Positions 37,152 to 47,303 of a stretch of DNA of 64,000 nucleotides are shown here, one piece after another. Positions within the stretch are counted from its first letter, which is position 1. Each line of letters starts with the position of its first letter. The translations under genes were made by a program, and so were the position numbers. Origin of the DNA: Burkholderia ubonensis (GTDB lineage Bacteria; Pseudomonadota; Gammaproteobacteria; Burkholderiales; Burkholderiaceae); NCBI RefSeq assembly GCF_902833085.1, contig NZ_CADFEB010000002.1, positions 804,934 through 868,933 on the forward strand, given 5' to 3'. The notes below the pieces were generated by a model. It was given only the letters and a program-made list of their open reading frames with translations, made no database searches and had not been told where the DNA came from.

Positions 37152-38027
37152 ATGAAACTTTTCATTCGCGGCGCATTCTGCGCCGGCCTCTGCATGCTGG
37201 CCGCGTGCACGTCCCCGTCGCTCGTCGGGCGCAGTACGTACTTCGCCGATACGAGCCATCACGCGCAGGGCGCCGATGCGCGCATCCGTTTTCTCGTGAT
37301 GCACTACACCGAGAGCGGCGAAGCGCGATCGCTGCGCACGCTGACGGGCGACGCGGTCAGCGCGCACTACGTCGTGCCGGCGCAGCCGCGCATCGAATGG
37401 GGCAAGCCGGTCGTCTTCCAGCTCGTGCCGGAGGCGCAGCGCGCGTGGCATGCGGGCGTCAGCGCATGGCAGGGTGCGACGGAGCTGAATGCGGCGTCGA
37501 TCGGCATCGAGAACGTCAACGGCGGCCCGACCGACACGCCGCAGGGCCGCACCTGGCAGCCGTATCCGCCCGAGCAGGTCGATGCGCTGATCCGCCTGTC
37601 GCAAGACATCGTCGCGCGCTACGCGATTCCGCCGACGCGCGTCGTCGGGCACAGCGACATCGCGCCGCAGCGCAAGATCGACCCGGGGCCGGCGTTCCCG
37701 TGGCACGCGCTCGCGCAGGCCGGCGTCGGCGCATGGCCGGACGACGCGACGGTCGCCGCGCGTCTGGCCGGCCGCGATCCGCATGCGGCGGTCGACGTGC
37801 GCGGGCTGCAGCTCAAGCTGGCGCGCTACGGCTATGACGTGCCGACGGACGGCGTGCTCGACGCGCGTACGCGCCGCGTGTTCGCCGCGTTCCAGATGCA
37901 TTTCCGGCCGTCCGACTACACGGGCGACGCGGACGCGGAGAGCGACGCGATCGCGCAGGCGCTGCTCGACAAGTACCTTCCGGGCCAGGCGCCGGCGGAA
38001 GACGGCGCGGCCTCCGGCGCACCCTGA
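37152..38027 (+). CDS. N-acetylmuramoyl-L-alanine amidase lipoprotein (AmiD-like)
   Basis: 291 residues. A lipoprotein signal peptide ends in LAAC (Cys19 would be lipidated). The Amidase_2 domain (about 45-190) shows zinc ligands in LVMHYTES (His), WHAGVS (His) and [21 protein letters not shown] (catalytic region), and a peptidoglycan-binding domain (about 215-280) with [16 protein letters not shown]. It would cut the amide between muramic acid and the stem peptide, probably of recycled anhydro-muropeptides, from the outer membrane. A TAGAAT box at 37116 may be its -10. Confidence 0.92.
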   Translation: MKLFIRGAFCAGLCMLAACTSPSLVGRSTYFADTSHHAQGADARIRFLVMHYTESGEARSLRTLTGDAVSAHYVVPAQPRIEWGKPVVFQLVPEAQRAWHAGVSAWQGATELNAASIGIENVNGGPTDTPQGRTWQPYPPEQVDALIRLSQDIVARYAIPPTRVVGHSDIAPQRKIDPGPAFPWHALAQAGVGAWPDDATVAARLAGRDPHAAVDVRGLQLKLARYGYDVPTDGVLDARTRRVFAAFQMHFRPSDYTGDADAESDAIAQALLDKYLPGQAPAEDGAASGAP

Positions 38028-38112
38028 GCGCGCCGTGGGCCGCAAACGCGCGGACAATCGCCCGACTCCGGTAAACTGGCGGTTTTCCGCAATCCAGCAG
38101 CATTTTCCTCAC

Positions 38113-38817
38113 ATGACTCAAGACGAACTCAAACGCCTCGTCGGCCAGGCCGCGGCCGATTACGTGATCCAGAACGTGCCGGAAGGCGCGGTGATCGGCG
38201 TCGGCACCGGCTCGACCGCCAACTGCTTCATCGACGCGCTGGCCGCCGTCAAGTCGCGCTATCGCGGCGCGGTGTCCAGCTCGGTCGCGACGACCGAGCG
38301 CCTGAAGGCGCACGGCATCACGGTGTTCGACCTGAACGACGTCGAATCGCTGCAGGTGTACGTCGACGGCGCGGACGAGATCGACGCGAGCGGCGCGATG
38401 ATCAAGGGCGGCGGCGGCGCGCTGACGCGCGAGAAGATCGTCGCGTCGGTGGCCGACACGTTCGTGTGCATCGCCGACGCGAGCAAGCGCGTGCCGGTGC
38501 TCGGCGCATTCCCGCTGCCGATCGAAGTGGTGCCGATGGCGCGCACCGCGATCGGCCGGCGCGTGACGGCGGCCGGCGGCGTGCCGGTACTGCGCGTGAC
38601 GAAGGACGGCGCGCCGACCATCACCGACAACGGCAACGAGATCATCGACGTGAAGGGCCTGCAGATCGCCGATCCGCGCGGCTTCGAAGCGGAGGTCAAC
38701 GCATGGCCGGGCGTCGTGACGGTCGGCCTGTTCGCGGCGCGCGGCGCGAACCTGTGCCTGCTCGGCACGGAGCGCGGCGTCGAGACTATCGTTTATCCCG
38801 ACGTTTGTAAGAAATGA
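38113..38817 (+). CDS. rpiA: ribose-5-phosphate isomerase A
   Basis: 234 residues. It interconverts ribose-5-phosphate and ribulose-5-phosphate. [12 protein letters not shown] (phosphate loop), YVDGADEID (catalytic Asp), [14 protein letters not shown] (Lys) and [10 protein letters not shown] are all conserved. The start at 38113 matches the family N-terminus. Confidence 0.96.
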   Translation: MTQDELKRLVGQAAADYVIQNVPEGAVIGVGTGSTANCFIDALAAVKSRYRGAVSSSVATTERLKAHGITVFDLNDVESLQVYVDGADEIDASGAMIKGGGGALTREKIVASVADTFVCIADASKRVPVLGAFPLPIEVVPMARTAIGRRVTAAGGVPVLRVTKDGAPTITDNGNEIIDVKGLQIADPRGFEAEVNAWPGVVTVGLFAARGANLCLLGTERGVETIVYPDVCKK

Positions 38818-38865
38818 AAAGCAGTGCGTAATGCACTGCATGTTCAAATCTTGTTTAAAATCGCG

Positions 38866-38900
38866 GCCCGGCAAGCGCAGAGCGCTTCCCGGGCTTTTTT
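38866..38900 (+). terminator. Rho-independent terminator after rpiA
   Basis: GCCCGG, inner stem AGCGC/GCGCT, CCGGGC, then TTTTTT. Confidence 0.85.
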
Positions 38901-39070
38901 GGATGCCTTATAAATCCCCCCCGAAAGTAAGAGGGATAACCCTGTCAGGTGTTTACCAGATAGCGTAACGGCCTCGAAACTCATCAACTTATAGATCATA
39001 AGAACAGTCGTAACCAGGGCCGGCGGAACTGCGGAGCAGGTATTCGCAAATCGACGCACGGGGAGGTGTC

Positions 39071-39787
39071 ATGGAGCAGGGCAAAGACCGGTCACTGGTC
39101 GCCAAAGTGATGGATGGACTTGTCGCGGGCATCGTCGAGGACAAGTACGGCGGCATTTTGCCGCCGCAGGATGTACTGTCGAAGGAATTCGACGTGAGCC
39201 GCACGGTCATGCGTGAGGCATTGTCGATGTTGCTGGCGCGCGACATGCTCGACGTCCGTCCGAAAGTGGGTACGCGCGTTCGGCCCATGCGTGACTGGCG
39301 CATGATCGACGAGGACGTCGTGAGCTGGCGGTTTCGGGCGAAACCCGATCCGCAGTTCATGCGCGACGTGATCGAATTCAGGATGCTGATCGAGCCGCGG
39401 GCGACCGCGCAGGCGGCCGTGCGCGCGAGCGCGGCCGAGGTCGCCGGCATTCGCGAGGCGTTCGAGGCATTCAAGGCGCTGCAGCCGGGCGACCCCGGCT
39501 ACGACGCGGCGGACGAACTGCTGCATACGCGGATCGTTCACGCGAGCGGCAATCAGTTCTTCCAGCAGATGGCGGCGATCGTGCGCGGCGCGGTGCGGCT
39601 CGTGAATCCGCGGGTCGTGCAGAAGGCGGGCGCGCACGACGTGGCGCTCAAGGCGCACGCGCGCGTGGTCGACGCGATCGAACGCCGCGATCCGCGCGAG
39701 GCCGAGGCGGCGTCGCTCGCGCTGATCGACTTCAGCGCCGACGAAATCTCCCGGGACTTCTCCGTCGACGTGCCGGTGCGAGCCTGA
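39071..39787 (+). CDS. GntR family regulator, FCD (FadR-like) subgroup
   Basis: 238 residues. N-terminal winged HTH (about 15-75) with LPPQDVLSKEFDVSRTVMRE, then DVRPKVGTRV wing, then an all-helical FCD domain (about 95-225) with metal-binding His in LLHTRIVHASGN and a late His in KAHARVVDAI. These regulators often control sugar-acid or galactonate catabolism. The 251 bp between the rpiA terminator and this gene is AT-rich and probably holds its promoter. The next gene is a Gfo/Idh oxidoreductase 59 bp downstream. Confidence 0.9.
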   Translation: MEQGKDRSLVAKVMDGLVAGIVEDKYGGILPPQDVLSKEFDVSRTVMREALSMLLARDMLDVRPKVGTRVRPMRDWRMIDEDVVSWRFRAKPDPQFMRDVIEFRMLIEPRATAQAAVRASAAEVAGIREAFEAFKALQPGDPGYDAADELLHTRIVHASGNQFFQQMAAIVRGAVRLVNPRVVQKAGAHDVALKAHARVVDAIERRDPREAEAASLALIDFSADEISRDFSVDVPVRA

Positions 39788-39846
39788 CCCGGCGCATTCC
39801 GCTCATCCGGTCGGCGGCTTGCCGTTTATCATGACGCCCGGCCGGC

Positions 39847-40875
39847 ATGACGTCGGCCATCGTCTCACGACCGACACGGATGATCCGGATGAAAGACCTC
39901 GAATCACGCGCGGTGCGCTTCGGCATCGTCGGCGCAGGCAGCATCGCGCGCCGCTTCGCGCAGAGCCTTGCGCACGTACCGGGCGCCGCGCTGGCGGGCG
40001 TCTGGGCGCGTCGCGCCGACGCCGCGGCAGCCTTCTGCGCAACCCATGGCGGCACGCCTGCCGCCAGTCTCGACGCGCTCCTCGCGAGCGACGTCGATGC
40101 GATCTACATCGCGACGCTCCATGACAGTCATGCCGAGTACGCGCTGGCGTCGCTAGCGGCCGGCAAGGCCGTGCTGTGCGAAAAGCCCGCGACGCTCAAT
40201 GCCGCACAGCTCGAGACCGTGCTGCATGCGGCGCGCAACGCCGGCCGGCTGTTCATGGAGGCGATGAAGCCGCCGTTTTTCCCGCTGTACCGCAAGCTGC
40301 GCGCGCATCTGCGCGACGACCCGATCGGCGAGATCCGGCTCGTGCGGGCCGGCTGCGCGTCATCGAGCGTGCCCGGCGACCATCCGGTGTATCGCCTCGA
40401 GCAGGCGGGCGGCGCGCTGCTCGACATCGGCATCTACGAGACGTTTCTCGCGGTCGACTGGCTCGGCGCGCCGCTCGACGTGCAGACGCTGGGGCGGGTC
40501 GGCGCGACGGGCGTCGACGTGTTCGCGAGCCTCAACAGCCGCCACGCGGGCGGCGGCATTGCGCAGCTCTTCTGCGGGCTCGACGTGATGGGGCGCGGCG
40601 ACGCGCTGCTGGCCGCGGCGGGCGGGCACGTGACGATCCACGAGAAATGGTGGAATCCGGCGCGCGCGACGATCTGTTATGCGGACGGCCGGGTGGTCGA
40701 GCTCGACGCGCCGTTCGACGGCGGCGGCCTCAACTACGAGACCGCGCATTTCTGCGACCTGCTGCGCGCGGGGCGGACCGAAAGCCCGGTGATGACGCAC
40801 GATCATTCGCGGCGGATGATCGCGATGACCGATGCGGCGCGCGCCGCGCTCGGCGTGCGCTATCCGGGGGAGTGA
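39847..40875 (+). CDS. Gfo/Idh/MocA family oxidoreductase
   Basis: Up to 342 residues; the start may instead be 39880 or 39889 since no good SD decides. NAD(P)-binding FGIVGAGSIARRFAQSL, then LCEKPATLNAAQ with the family EKP Lys, and the C-terminal domain with GGALLDIGIYE (His/Tyr region of the active site). It resembles dimeric dihydrodiol or sugar dehydrogenases. Substrate unknown. It could be under the GntR-type regulator encoded just upstream. Confidence 0.88.
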   Translation: MTSAIVSRPTRMIRMKDLESRAVRFGIVGAGSIARRFAQSLAHVPGAALAGVWARRADAAAAFCATHGGTPAASLDALLASDVDAIYIATLHDSHAEYALASLAAGKAVLCEKPATLNAAQLETVLHAARNAGRLFMEAMKPPFFPLYRKLRAHLRDDPIGEIRLVRAGCASSSVPGDHPVYRLEQAGGALLDIGIYETFLAVDWLGAPLDVQTLGRVGATGVDVFASLNSRHAGGGIAQLFCGLDVMGRGDALLAAAGGHVTIHEKWWNPARATICYADGRVVELDAPFDGGGLNYETAHFCDLLRAGRTESPVMTHDHSRRMIAMTDAARAALGVRYPGE

Positions 40876-40911
40876 GGCGGCCGCCGTCCGGCGCGTGACG
40901 TGCGTGATGCG

Positions 40912-41607
40912 TCAGTGCCGCGCCGGCAGCGACAGCCGCTTTTCGTACCAGCGCTGCACCCATTCGAGGATCTGGCACAGCACCCAGTACACGGCGGCGG
41001 CGGCCAGGTACAGCGGCAGCGGCTGGTAGGTCGCGGCGATCACTTCCTGCGCGCTGCGCAGCAGCTCGGTGACGGTGATCACCGACACGAGCGACGTGTC
41101 CTTGATCAGGCTGATCAGGCTGTTCGACAGGCTCGGCACGGCGATGCGCAGCGCCTGCGGGCCGATCACGTAGCGCAGCGTCTGCCCCCACGACAGCCCG
41201 AGGCTGTACGCGGCGAGCCACTGGCCGCGGTGGATGCCGTTGATCGCGCCGCGCATGCTTTCGGACATGTAGGCGGCGACGTTGGCGGACAGCGCGATGA
41301 CGCCCGCGGGCGTCGGATCGAGCGAGATGCCGAGGCTCGGCAGCCCGTAATAGATCACGAAGATCTGCACGAGCAGCGGCGTGCCGCGCATCACGCTGAC
41401 GTAGCCGCGCGCGAGTGCCGCGAGCGTGTTCACGACCACGCGTTCGACGCCGGAGGTGATGCCGTCGCTTTGCCGGATGCCCATCATCGCCAGTACGACG
41501 GCGCCCATCAGGCCGAACACCATCGACAGGACAGCGAACTTGACGGTGAGCACGGCCCCTTGGGCAAGTACCGGCAGCGATTGGACGAGCAGGGAAGTGG
41601 TCGACAT
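40912..41607 (-). CDS. polar amino-acid (cystine-type) ABC transporter permease
   Basis: 231 residues with about five transmembrane helices and the HisMQ/GlnP signature: GAVLTVKFAVLS start, VMRGTPLLVQIFVIYYGLP, and the ATPase-contact EAA loop AYSLGLSWGQTLRYVIGPQA. YecS/TcyL-like length. The binding-protein gene is 131 bp upstream with a terminator in between; no ATPase gene is nearby, so the system must borrow one encoded elsewhere. Confidence 0.9.
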   Translation of the reverse strand: MSTTSLLVQSLPVLAQGAVLTVKFAVLSMVFGLMGAVVLAMMGIRQSDGITSGVERVVVNTLAALARGYVSVMRGTPLLVQIFVIYYGLPSLGISLDPTPAGVIALSANVAAYMSESMRGAINGIHRGQWLAAYSLGLSWGQTLRYVIGPQALRIAVPSLSNSLISLIKDTSLVSVITVTELLRSAQEVIAATYQPLPLYLAAAAVYWVLCQILEWVQRWYEKRLSLPARH

Positions 41608-41654
41608 GGAGTGCTAGGCGGGTGCATGCGCGAAAGCGCAATCATAAACCGGGC

Positions 41655-41694
41655 GAAAAAACAAAGGGCGGCATCGTTGAGGATGCCGCCCTTT
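41655..41694 (-). terminator. terminator between binding-protein and permease genes
   Basis: Minus strand AAAGGGCGGCATC, loop CTCAAC, GATGCCGCCCTTT, then GTTTTTTC. It lies inside the presumed operon and would make the binding-protein message more abundant than the permease message. Confidence 0.8.
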
Positions 41695-41738
41695 CGACCC
41701 GCCTTCCGGCGGGTATGCTGGCGAGCTTGCTCGAGTGC

Positions 41739-42533
41739 TTACTTGATCGGCTTCGTCACGTCGATGCCGAACCACTTGTCCGAGATCTTCGTGAAGGTGC
41801 CGTCGGCTTCGAGCTGCGCCATCGCGTCGCCGATCGCCTTCTGGAACTTCGGGTTGCCCTTCTTGAACGGAATGCCCGACGGGTTCGCCGAGCCGACGTT
41901 CGCGCCCGGGCGCAGCGGCAGCTGCGAATTCTTCGTCAGGTACGCGAGCATCAGGCGGTCGTTGAGCGCCGCGTCGAGACGGCCGGCCGCGAGATCGCGC
42001 AGGTACTCGGGCGCGCCCGGGTACGTTTTCACGTCGATGCCCGGCACCGACTTCGCCATGTCCATGTAGTTCGTGCCGAGCGCGACGCCGAGCTTCTTGC
42101 CCTTCAGATCCTCGAGCGACTTGAACTGGCGGGTGTCGTCCTTGCGCTGGATCAGCTGCGCGGACGAATAGGTGTACGCCGGCGAGAAGTCGAGCGTTTC
42201 CTTGCGCTTGTCGGTGATGCCGACCTGGTTGGCGATCACGTCGAACTTGCCCGCCTGCAGGCCCGCGATGATGCCGCTCCATTCGGTCGTGACGAATTCC
42301 GGCTTCACGCCGAGCTTGGCCGCGACGGCCTTCGCGATGTCGACGTCGAAACCGACCAGCTCGCCCTGCGGGCTCTTCGAGTTGAACGGCGGGAACGTGC
42401 CTTCGAGGCCGACCCGCAGCGTGCCGCGCTGTTTCACTTCGTCGAGGAGGTCGGCCGCGTGCGCGGTCGCGGCGGTGAACGACGCGCCGATCAGGCCGGC
42501 GACCAGCAGTTTCTTCAGCAGCGCAATTTTCAT
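41739..42533 (-). CDS. periplasmic amino-acid binding protein (cystine FliY/TcyJ-like)
   Basis: 264 residues from ATG 42533. Signal peptide with KKLLVAGLIGASFTAATAHA, mature part beginning DLLDEVKQRGTLRVGLEG. Family signposts: FPPFNSKSPQGELVGFDVDI, GLQAGKFDVIANQVGIT, and the end DKWFGIDVT. It resembles L-cystine binding proteins. The frame continues to 42596 but the earlier Met lacks a signal peptide context. Confidence 0.92.
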   Translation of the reverse strand: MKIALLKKLLVAGLIGASFTAATAHAADLLDEVKQRGTLRVGLEGTFPPFNSKSPQGELVGFDVDIAKAVAAKLGVKPEFVTTEWSGIIAGLQAGKFDVIANQVGITDKRKETLDFSPAYTYSSAQLIQRKDDTRQFKSLEDLKGKKLGVALGTNYMDMAKSVPGIDVKTYPGAPEYLRDLAAGRLDAALNDRLMLAYLTKNSQLPLRPGANVGSANPSGIPFKKGNPKFQKAIGDAMAQLEADGTFTKISDKWFGIDVTKPIK

Positions 42534-42625
42534 CGTGTGTTTCCTTACCCGGTCCGGGTCAATGATTCGGATCGATGATAGCGATAAAGCTATCAATAGC
42601 GAAATATAGTTTGCTTATGCCTATA
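42534..42625 (-). promoter_or_regulatory. AT-rich promoter region of the cystine-type transporter
   Basis: 92 bp, far more AT-rich than surroundings, with GATAGC/GCTATC repeats (42577-42595) and runs such as AACTATATTTCGCTATT on the minus strand. Regions of this look precede CysB-type regulated sulfur genes in Burkholderia; the regulator is inferred, not proven. Confidence 0.4.
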
Positions 42626-43693
42626 TTACGACGCTCGAGCGCCGGCCACTGCCTTCACGCATTCGGCGACGAGCGACGGGCCGCGGTAGATGAAGCCGGT
42701 GTACAGCTGGACGAGCGACGCGCCGGCCGCGAGCTTCGCCTGCGCGTCCGCGCCGGAGAAGATGCCGCCGACCCCGATGATCGGCACCGCGCTGCCGAGT
42801 TCGGCGTGCAGCTTGCGAATCACCTCGTTCGACGCCTCGAACACCGGCCGCCCGGACAGGCCGCCGGCTTCGTCCGCGTGCGGCAGGCCCTGCACCGCGG
42901 CGCGCGACAGCGTCGTGTTGGTCGCGATCACCGCCTCGATCTTGTGGCGCAGCAGCGTGTCGGCGATTTCCTTGACCTGCTCGTCGTCGAGGTCCGGCGC
43001 GATCTTCAGTGCGAGCGGCACGAGCTTGCCGTGCAGGTCGGCGAGGCGCTGCTGCTTGTCCTTGAGCGCCGCGAGCAGGGCGTCCAGCTCGCCCGCGCCC
43101 TGCAGCTGGCGCAGGTTCTTCGTGTTCGGCGACGAGATGTTGATCGTCACGTAGCTCGCGAACGGATAGACGCGCTCGAGGCAGTACAGGTAGTCGTCGG
43201 CGGCGCGCTCGATCGGCGTGTCGGCGTTCTTGCCGATGTTCAGCCCGAGGATGCCGCGGTAGCGGGCCGCCTGCACGTTCTTCACGAACTGCTCGACGCC
43301 GCTGTTGTTGAAGCCCATCCGGTTGATCAGCGCATCGGCCTGCGGCAGCCGGAACATGCGCGGGCGCGGGTTGCCGGGCTGCGGGCGCGGCGTGACCGTG
43401 CCGACCTCGATGAAGCCGAAGCCGAGCGCCGCGAGGCCGTCGATCGCCGCGCCGTCCTTGTCGAGGCCGGCCGCGAGGCCGACCGGGTTGCGGAACGTGA
43501 GTCCCATCACGGTGCGCGGCGCGTCGGGCACGCGGGCCGACAGCGCGCAGGCGAGGCCGGTGCGGCCGGCCGCGCCGAGCGCGCGCAGCGTGAGGTGGTG
43601 AGCATCTTCCGCATCCATCTTGAACAGGGATGCGCGGGCCAACGGATAGAGGGAACTGAACACGGGAATGGGCGACAGCCGAAAATATGACAA
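42626..43693 (-). CDS. pyrD: dihydroorotate dehydrogenase (quinone), class 2
   Basis: 355 residues. It oxidises dihydroorotate to orotate with electrons to quinone at the inner membrane. N-terminal amphipathic [20 protein letters not shown] is the class 2 membrane part; FMN core with [40 protein letters not shown] (catalytic Ser) and [18 protein letters not shown]. The ATG at 43693 lacks an SD; GTG at 43663, right before FSSLYPLAR, is a good alternative. Confidence 0.95.
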   Translation of the reverse strand: MSYFRLSPIPVFSSLYPLARASLFKMDAEDAHHLTLRALGAAGRTGLACALSARVPDAPRTVMGLTFRNPVGLAAGLDKDGAAIDGLAALGFGFIEVGTVTPRPQPGNPRPRMFRLPQADALINRMGFNNSGVEQFVKNVQAARYRGILGLNIGKNADTPIERAADDYLYCLERVYPFASYVTINISSPNTKNLRQLQGAGELDALLAALKDKQQRLADLHGKLVPLALKIAPDLDDEQVKEIADTLLRHKIEAVIATNTTLSRAAVQGLPHADEAGGLSGRPVFEASNEVIRKLHAELGSAVPIIGVGGIFSGADAQAKLAAGASLVQLYTGFIYRGPSLVAECVKAVAGARAS

Positions 43694-43815
43694 CCGGCTA
43701 TTTTACCGGGAGTTGCGCGTCCGGGGCGGCCTTTGCCTGACGCGCGCCGTGACGGCCGGATAGCATGACGCGGCGGCGGCGCGCGTGGCGCACGCCGCTG
43801 CGCCGCACGCGCGTG

Positions 43816-44646
43816 TCAGATCGAGCCGGAATGCCCGCCGGGGAGCGGCGCGCGCGCGAGCGCCGCGTCGACGGGCGGCAAGTCGAGCCGTTCCGGATCG
43901 AGCAGCTTCCAGCGCCCGTCGATCAGCCCTTCGAGCGGGTGGAAATTCGCCTTGTACGCCATCTTCGGGCTTTCGCGGATCCAGTAGCCGAGATACACGT
44001 AGGGCAGGCCGAGGCTTTTCGCCTGCTCGATCTGCCAGAGGATGTTGTAGGTGCCGTAGCTCGTATGCGGGTCGTCAGGCTCGAAGAACGTGTACACGGA
44101 CGAGAGCCCGTCGCCGAGGATGTCGATCATGCTGACCATGCGCAGCTGGCCCGGCTCGCCGCCCGGCGCATCGAGGTCGCGGAATTCGACGAGGCGCGAA
44201 TTGATCCGGCTCTGCAGCAGGAACTGCTCGTACTGGTCGCGGCTGTCGCGGTCCATTCCGCCGCCCGCGTGGCGCGCGGACTGGTAGCGCATGTACAGCG
44301 CGTAATGCTCCTCGTCGTAATGCAGCGGCGACACCGTCGCGATCAGCGCGCGGTGCCGTTTCCACATCCGCCGCTGCGTGCGGCTCGGCGTGAACGCCGC
44401 GACCGGCACGCGCACCGGCACGCACGCGCGGCAGCCGTCGCAGTACGGCCGGTAGGTGAAGACGCCCGATCGCCGGAAGCCGGCCTTGACGAGCTCGGTG
44501 TAGATGTCGGAATTGATCAGGTGGCTCGGCGTCGCAACCTGCGAGCGCGCGACGCGGCCGTCCAGGTAACTGCACGGGTAGGGCGCCGTTGCATAGAATT
44601 GCAGCGCCGAAAGCGGTGAAAGCGGCAGCTCAGTCGGGTGAGTCAT
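43816..44646 (-). CDS. bpt: bacterial aspartate/glutamate leucyltransferase (N-end rule)
   Basis: 276 residues. It moves leucine from tRNA to proteins with N-terminal Asp or Glu, marking them for ClpAP. ATE family signs: the Cys cluster [18 protein letters not shown] with PCSYLDGR upstream, and the C-terminal [18 protein letters not shown]. The start at 44646 (MTHPTELPL) fits; a further ATG at 44664 is in frame. It follows aat by 33 bp. Confidence 0.94.
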   Translation of the reverse strand: MTHPTELPLSPLSALQFYATAPYPCSYLDGRVARSQVATPSHLINSDIYTELVKAGFRRSGVFTYRPYCDGCRACVPVRVPVAAFTPSRTQRRMWKRHRALIATVSPLHYDEEHYALYMRYQSARHAGGGMDRDSRDQYEQFLLQSRINSRLVEFRDLDAPGGEPGQLRMVSMIDILGDGLSSVYTFFEPDDPHTSYGTYNILWQIEQAKSLGLPYVYLGYWIRESPKMAYKANFHPLEGLIDGRWKLLDPERLDLPPVDAALARAPLPGGHSGSI

Positions 44647-44679
44647 GGGCAGCTCTCGTGGCAAGGAGGGAGTGCCGCG

Positions 44680-45444
44680 CTAGCGCTCGTTTCCGGCACG
44701 GGCCGCCGGTTCGCCGCGGCCCGCCAGCGTGGCGAGCACGCGCTTGTCGAACTGCCACGGTATCGGCGGTTCGGCCACCGCGCGGCGCACGTGGGCGACG
44801 AAGGCCTTGCGTGCGATCTCGCGGCCGCCGAGCGACGCTAGATGCGACGTATTCTGCTGGCAGTCTATCATCTCCAGCCCGTGCTCGCGAAGGTGCGCGA
44901 CCAGCGTGGCCAGCGCGATCTTCGACGCGTCGGTGGCGTCGGCGAACATCGATTCGCCGAAGAACATCCGCCCGAACGCGACGCCGTAGAGCCCGCCGAC
45001 GCGCCGTCCGTCGTGCCAGGTCTCGATGCTGTGCGCGTTGCCGGTGCGATGGAGCGACGTGTACGCGTCGATGATCTCCGCAGTGATCCAGGTGCCCCGC
45101 TGGCCGCGTCGCGGCGCCTGCGCGCAGGCGCGCATCACGCCGGCGAAATCGTGGTCGACCCGCACTTCCCATGCCGGCTCGCGCAGCACGCGCCGCAGCG
45201 TCTTCTTCAGCGACGGCGACACCTTGAACTCGGCCGGCACGAGGATCATCCGCGGGTCGGGGCTCCACCACAGCACCGGCTGGCCGTCCGAATACCACGG
45301 GAAGATGCCGCGCTGGTAGGCGTCGATGAGGCGCGACGGCAGCAGGTCGGCGCTGGCGGCGAGCAGCCCCGGTGCGCCGGTTGCCGGACCGAGTGCCCGT
45401 TCGACGGGCGGAAACGGATCGTCAGGGCCGAGCCACGGGACCAT
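44680..45444 (-). CDS. aat: leucyl/phenylalanyl-tRNA-protein transferase
   Basis: 254 residues. It adds Leu or Phe to proteins starting with Lys or Arg. Signature strings: [23 protein letters not shown], split here as [14 protein letters not shown] and [11 protein letters not shown]; then [27 protein letters not shown] and [14 protein letters not shown]. With bpt it forms the full bacterial N-end-rule modifying set. Confidence 0.95.
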   Translation of the reverse strand: MVPWLGPDDPFPPVERALGPATGAPGLLAASADLLPSRLIDAYQRGIFPWYSDGQPVLWWSPDPRMILVPAEFKVSPSLKKTLRRVLREPAWEVRVDHDFAGVMRACAQAPRRGQRGTWITAEIIDAYTSLHRTGNAHSIETWHDGRRVGGLYGVAFGRMFFGESMFADATDASKIALATLVAHLREHGLEMIDCQQNTSHLASLGGREIARKAFVAHVRRAVAEPPIPWQFDKRVLATLAGRGEPAARAGNER

Positions 45445-45453
45445 GGGCGGCGC

Positions 45454-45999
45454 TCAGCCGTTGCGCAGCGAGCGGAAGATGTCGCCGGTGTGGACGCCGT
45501 AGTCGCCGGTGGCACGGTCGGCAAAGAAGAATCGCAGGGTCTGGCTGACGGTCGGGAACGCGATTTCGTCCCACGGAATGTCGGCCTCGTCGAACAGCTT
45601 CACCTCGAGGCTTTCCTCGCCGGCCTCGAACGCCGGATCGACGAGACGTGCCAGATAGAAAAGGTGCACCTGATGCACGTGCGGCACGTTGAGCAGCGTA
45701 AAGAGATTCTGCACCTCGACGCGCGCGCCGGCTTCCTCCAGCGTTTCGCGCGCGGCGGCCTCGGCGGTCGTCTCGCCCATTTCCATGAAGCCCGCCGGCA
45801 GCGTCCAGAAGCCGTAGCGCGGCTCGATCGCGCGGCGGCACAGCAGCACCTGCTCGCCCCACACGGGGACCGTGCCGACGACGTTGCGCGGATTCTGGTA
45901 GTGGATCGTGCCGCATTGATCGCAGACGAAGCGCTCGCGGTTGTCGCCCGGAGGAATGCGCGCGATGACTTCGTGACCGCAGACGGAGCAGAATTTCAT
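45454..45999 (-). CDS. Nudix hydrolase with N-terminal zinc ribbon
   Basis: 181 residues. N-terminal ribbon CSVCGHEV and CDQCGTIHYQNP (four Cys), as in NudC-like pyrophosphatases. Nudix box GFMEMGETTAEAAARETLEE followed by AGA is complete (G-x5-E-x7-RE-x2-EE-x-G). Substrate unknown; ADP-ribose or NADH-like nucleotides are common for ribbon-containing members. Ten bp ahead of aat, so in the same transcript. Confidence 0.9.
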   Translation of the reverse strand: MKFCSVCGHEVIARIPPGDNRERFVCDQCGTIHYQNPRNVVGTVPVWGEQVLLCRRAIEPRYGFWTLPAGFMEMGETTAEAAARETLEEAGARVEVQNLFTLLNVPHVHQVHLFYLARLVDPAFEAGEESLEVKLFDEADIPWDEIAFPTVSQTLRFFFADRATGDYGVHTGDIFRSLRNG

Positions 46000-46110
46000 G
46001 TCGTGTGGAAGGGACGAGGTGATGCGAGTGTATCACCGGGGCGGCGCATTCTCGAACGCGCCGAGTCGAGCGGAGGCCGGCGCGCGGGCGTGGCGCAAAG
46101 CGTGAGCGGA

Positions 46111-46141
46111 AAACAAAAAGCCCGGCGCTTGGGCCGGGCTT
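46111..46141 (-). terminator. terminator of tRNA-fMet
   Basis: Minus strand AAGCCCGGC, loop, GCCGGGCTT, then TTTGTTT; about 20 bp past the tRNA end. Confidence 0.85.
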
Positions 46142-46161
46142 CCTGCATGAATCGGGACGCT

Positions 46162-46238
<77 letters not shown>

Positions 46239-46254
46239 TCCGTCGAAGAAATAA

Positions 46255-46283
46255 ATTATAAGGAAGTGTGTCCGGCTGTGCAA
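46255..46283 (-). promoter_or_regulatory. sigma-70 promoter of tRNA-fMet
   Basis: Minus strand TTGCAC (46283-46278), 17 bp, TATAAT (46260-46255). Confidence 0.75.
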
Positions 46284-46434
46284 GCACTTTCTGACAATCG
46301 GCTTATAGGGGCTTCTGGGGCAGGTACGCCGAACCGTGCGCTAGAATCGAGCGGTTTGTGTCGACACCCCGGCAGCGGCGCCGCGTGCGATGGCAGCGGT
46401 CCTGGCTGCGCCTCCTTTTCGCTTTGACGGATTC

Positions 46435-46932
46435 ATGGATATTCCTCTCGATCTGCAGTCGATCGGCGCGCAGGAACAGGCGCTCGTGTTTCCCCGTTTC
46501 GATGCCGCACGCGCGTGGGCGCTCGGCAGCCGGCTGCACGCGCTCGCCGCGTCGCGCGACCATGCGGTCGCGATCGACATCACCACGTTCGGCCAGACGC
46601 TGTTCTTTGCCGCGCTGGCCGGCGCGACACCCGACAACGCCGACTGGGTGCGCCGCAAGCGCAACGTCGTCGCGCATTTCCGCCGCAGCTCGTACGCGAT
46701 CGGCCTGCGCATGCAGCAGGCCGGCACGACGCTCGCGGACAAGCACGGGTTGCCGGTGACCGAGTATTCGCCGCACGGCGGCGCGTTTCCGCTGACGGTC
46801 GACGGCGCCGGCGTGATCGGCTCGGTGACCGTGTCGGGGCTGCCGCAGCGCGCGGACCACGAGCTGGTCGTCGAGGCGCTCTGCGCGGAACTGGGGCAGG
46901 ACTACGCGGCGCTCGCGCTGGCGAGGAGCTGA
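46435..46932 (+). CDS. UPF0303 family heme-degrading-domain protein
   Basis: 165 residues from ATG 46435 ([15 protein letters not shown]), the usual family start and length. HbpS/GlcG-like alpha-beta fold with [33 protein letters not shown] and [10 protein letters not shown]. Family members bind heme or are of unknown role. A TAGAAT box at 46342-46347 may be the -10. Four bp before an SMR exporter gene, so co-transcribed. Confidence 0.85.
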   Translation: MDIPLDLQSIGAQEQALVFPRFDAARAWALGSRLHALAASRDHAVAIDITTFGQTLFFAALAGATPDNADWVRRKRNVVAHFRRSSYAIGLRMQQAGTTLADKHGLPVTEYSPHGGAFPLTVDGAGVIGSVTVSGLPQRADHELVVEALCAELGQDYAALALARS

Positions 46933-46935
46933 GCG

Positions 46936-47274
46936 ATGCAGCTCCCCGGTTACGCGTGGCTCGCGATCGCGATCGTCGCGGAGGTGATCGGCACGTCCGC
47001 GCTGCGCGCGGCGGACGGCTTCACCCGCTTGTGGCCGTCCCTGCTCGTCGTGGCGGGCTATGCCACCGCGTTCTACTGCCTGTCGCTGACGCTCAGGACG
47101 ATGCCCGTCGGCATCATCTATGCAGTGTGGTCGGGCGCCGGCATCGTGCTGATCACGCTCGTCGCGATGCTGCTGTATCGCCAGGTGCCGGACGTGCCGG
47201 CGGTGATCGGCCTGTCGCTGATCGTCGCGGGCGTCGTCGTGCTGAACCTGTTCTCGAAGATGCAGGCGCACTGA
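46936..47274 (+). CDS. small multidrug resistance (SMR) exporter
   Basis: 112 residues, four transmembrane helices. Helix 1 holds AIAIVAEVIGTSAL with the essential membrane Glu; helix 2 end TLRTMPVGIIYAVWSGAG is the SMR signature. It exchanges protons for cationic drugs or guanidinium-like compounds as a dimer. EmrE/SugE-type assignment is open. Confidence 0.93.
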   Translation: MQLPGYAWLAIAIVAEVIGTSALRAADGFTRLWPSLLVVAGYATAFYCLSLTLRTMPVGIIYAVWSGAGIVLITLVAMLLYRQVPDVPAVIGLSLIVAGVVVLNLFSKMQAH

Positions 47275-47303
47275 CCGCGCCTGCGACCAGCCGGATTGCT
47301 TTC

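Noticed and set aside
38821..38839. GCAGTGC/GCACTGC hairpin after rpiA as terminator
   Set aside because: No T-run follows; a proper terminator lies at 38866-38900.
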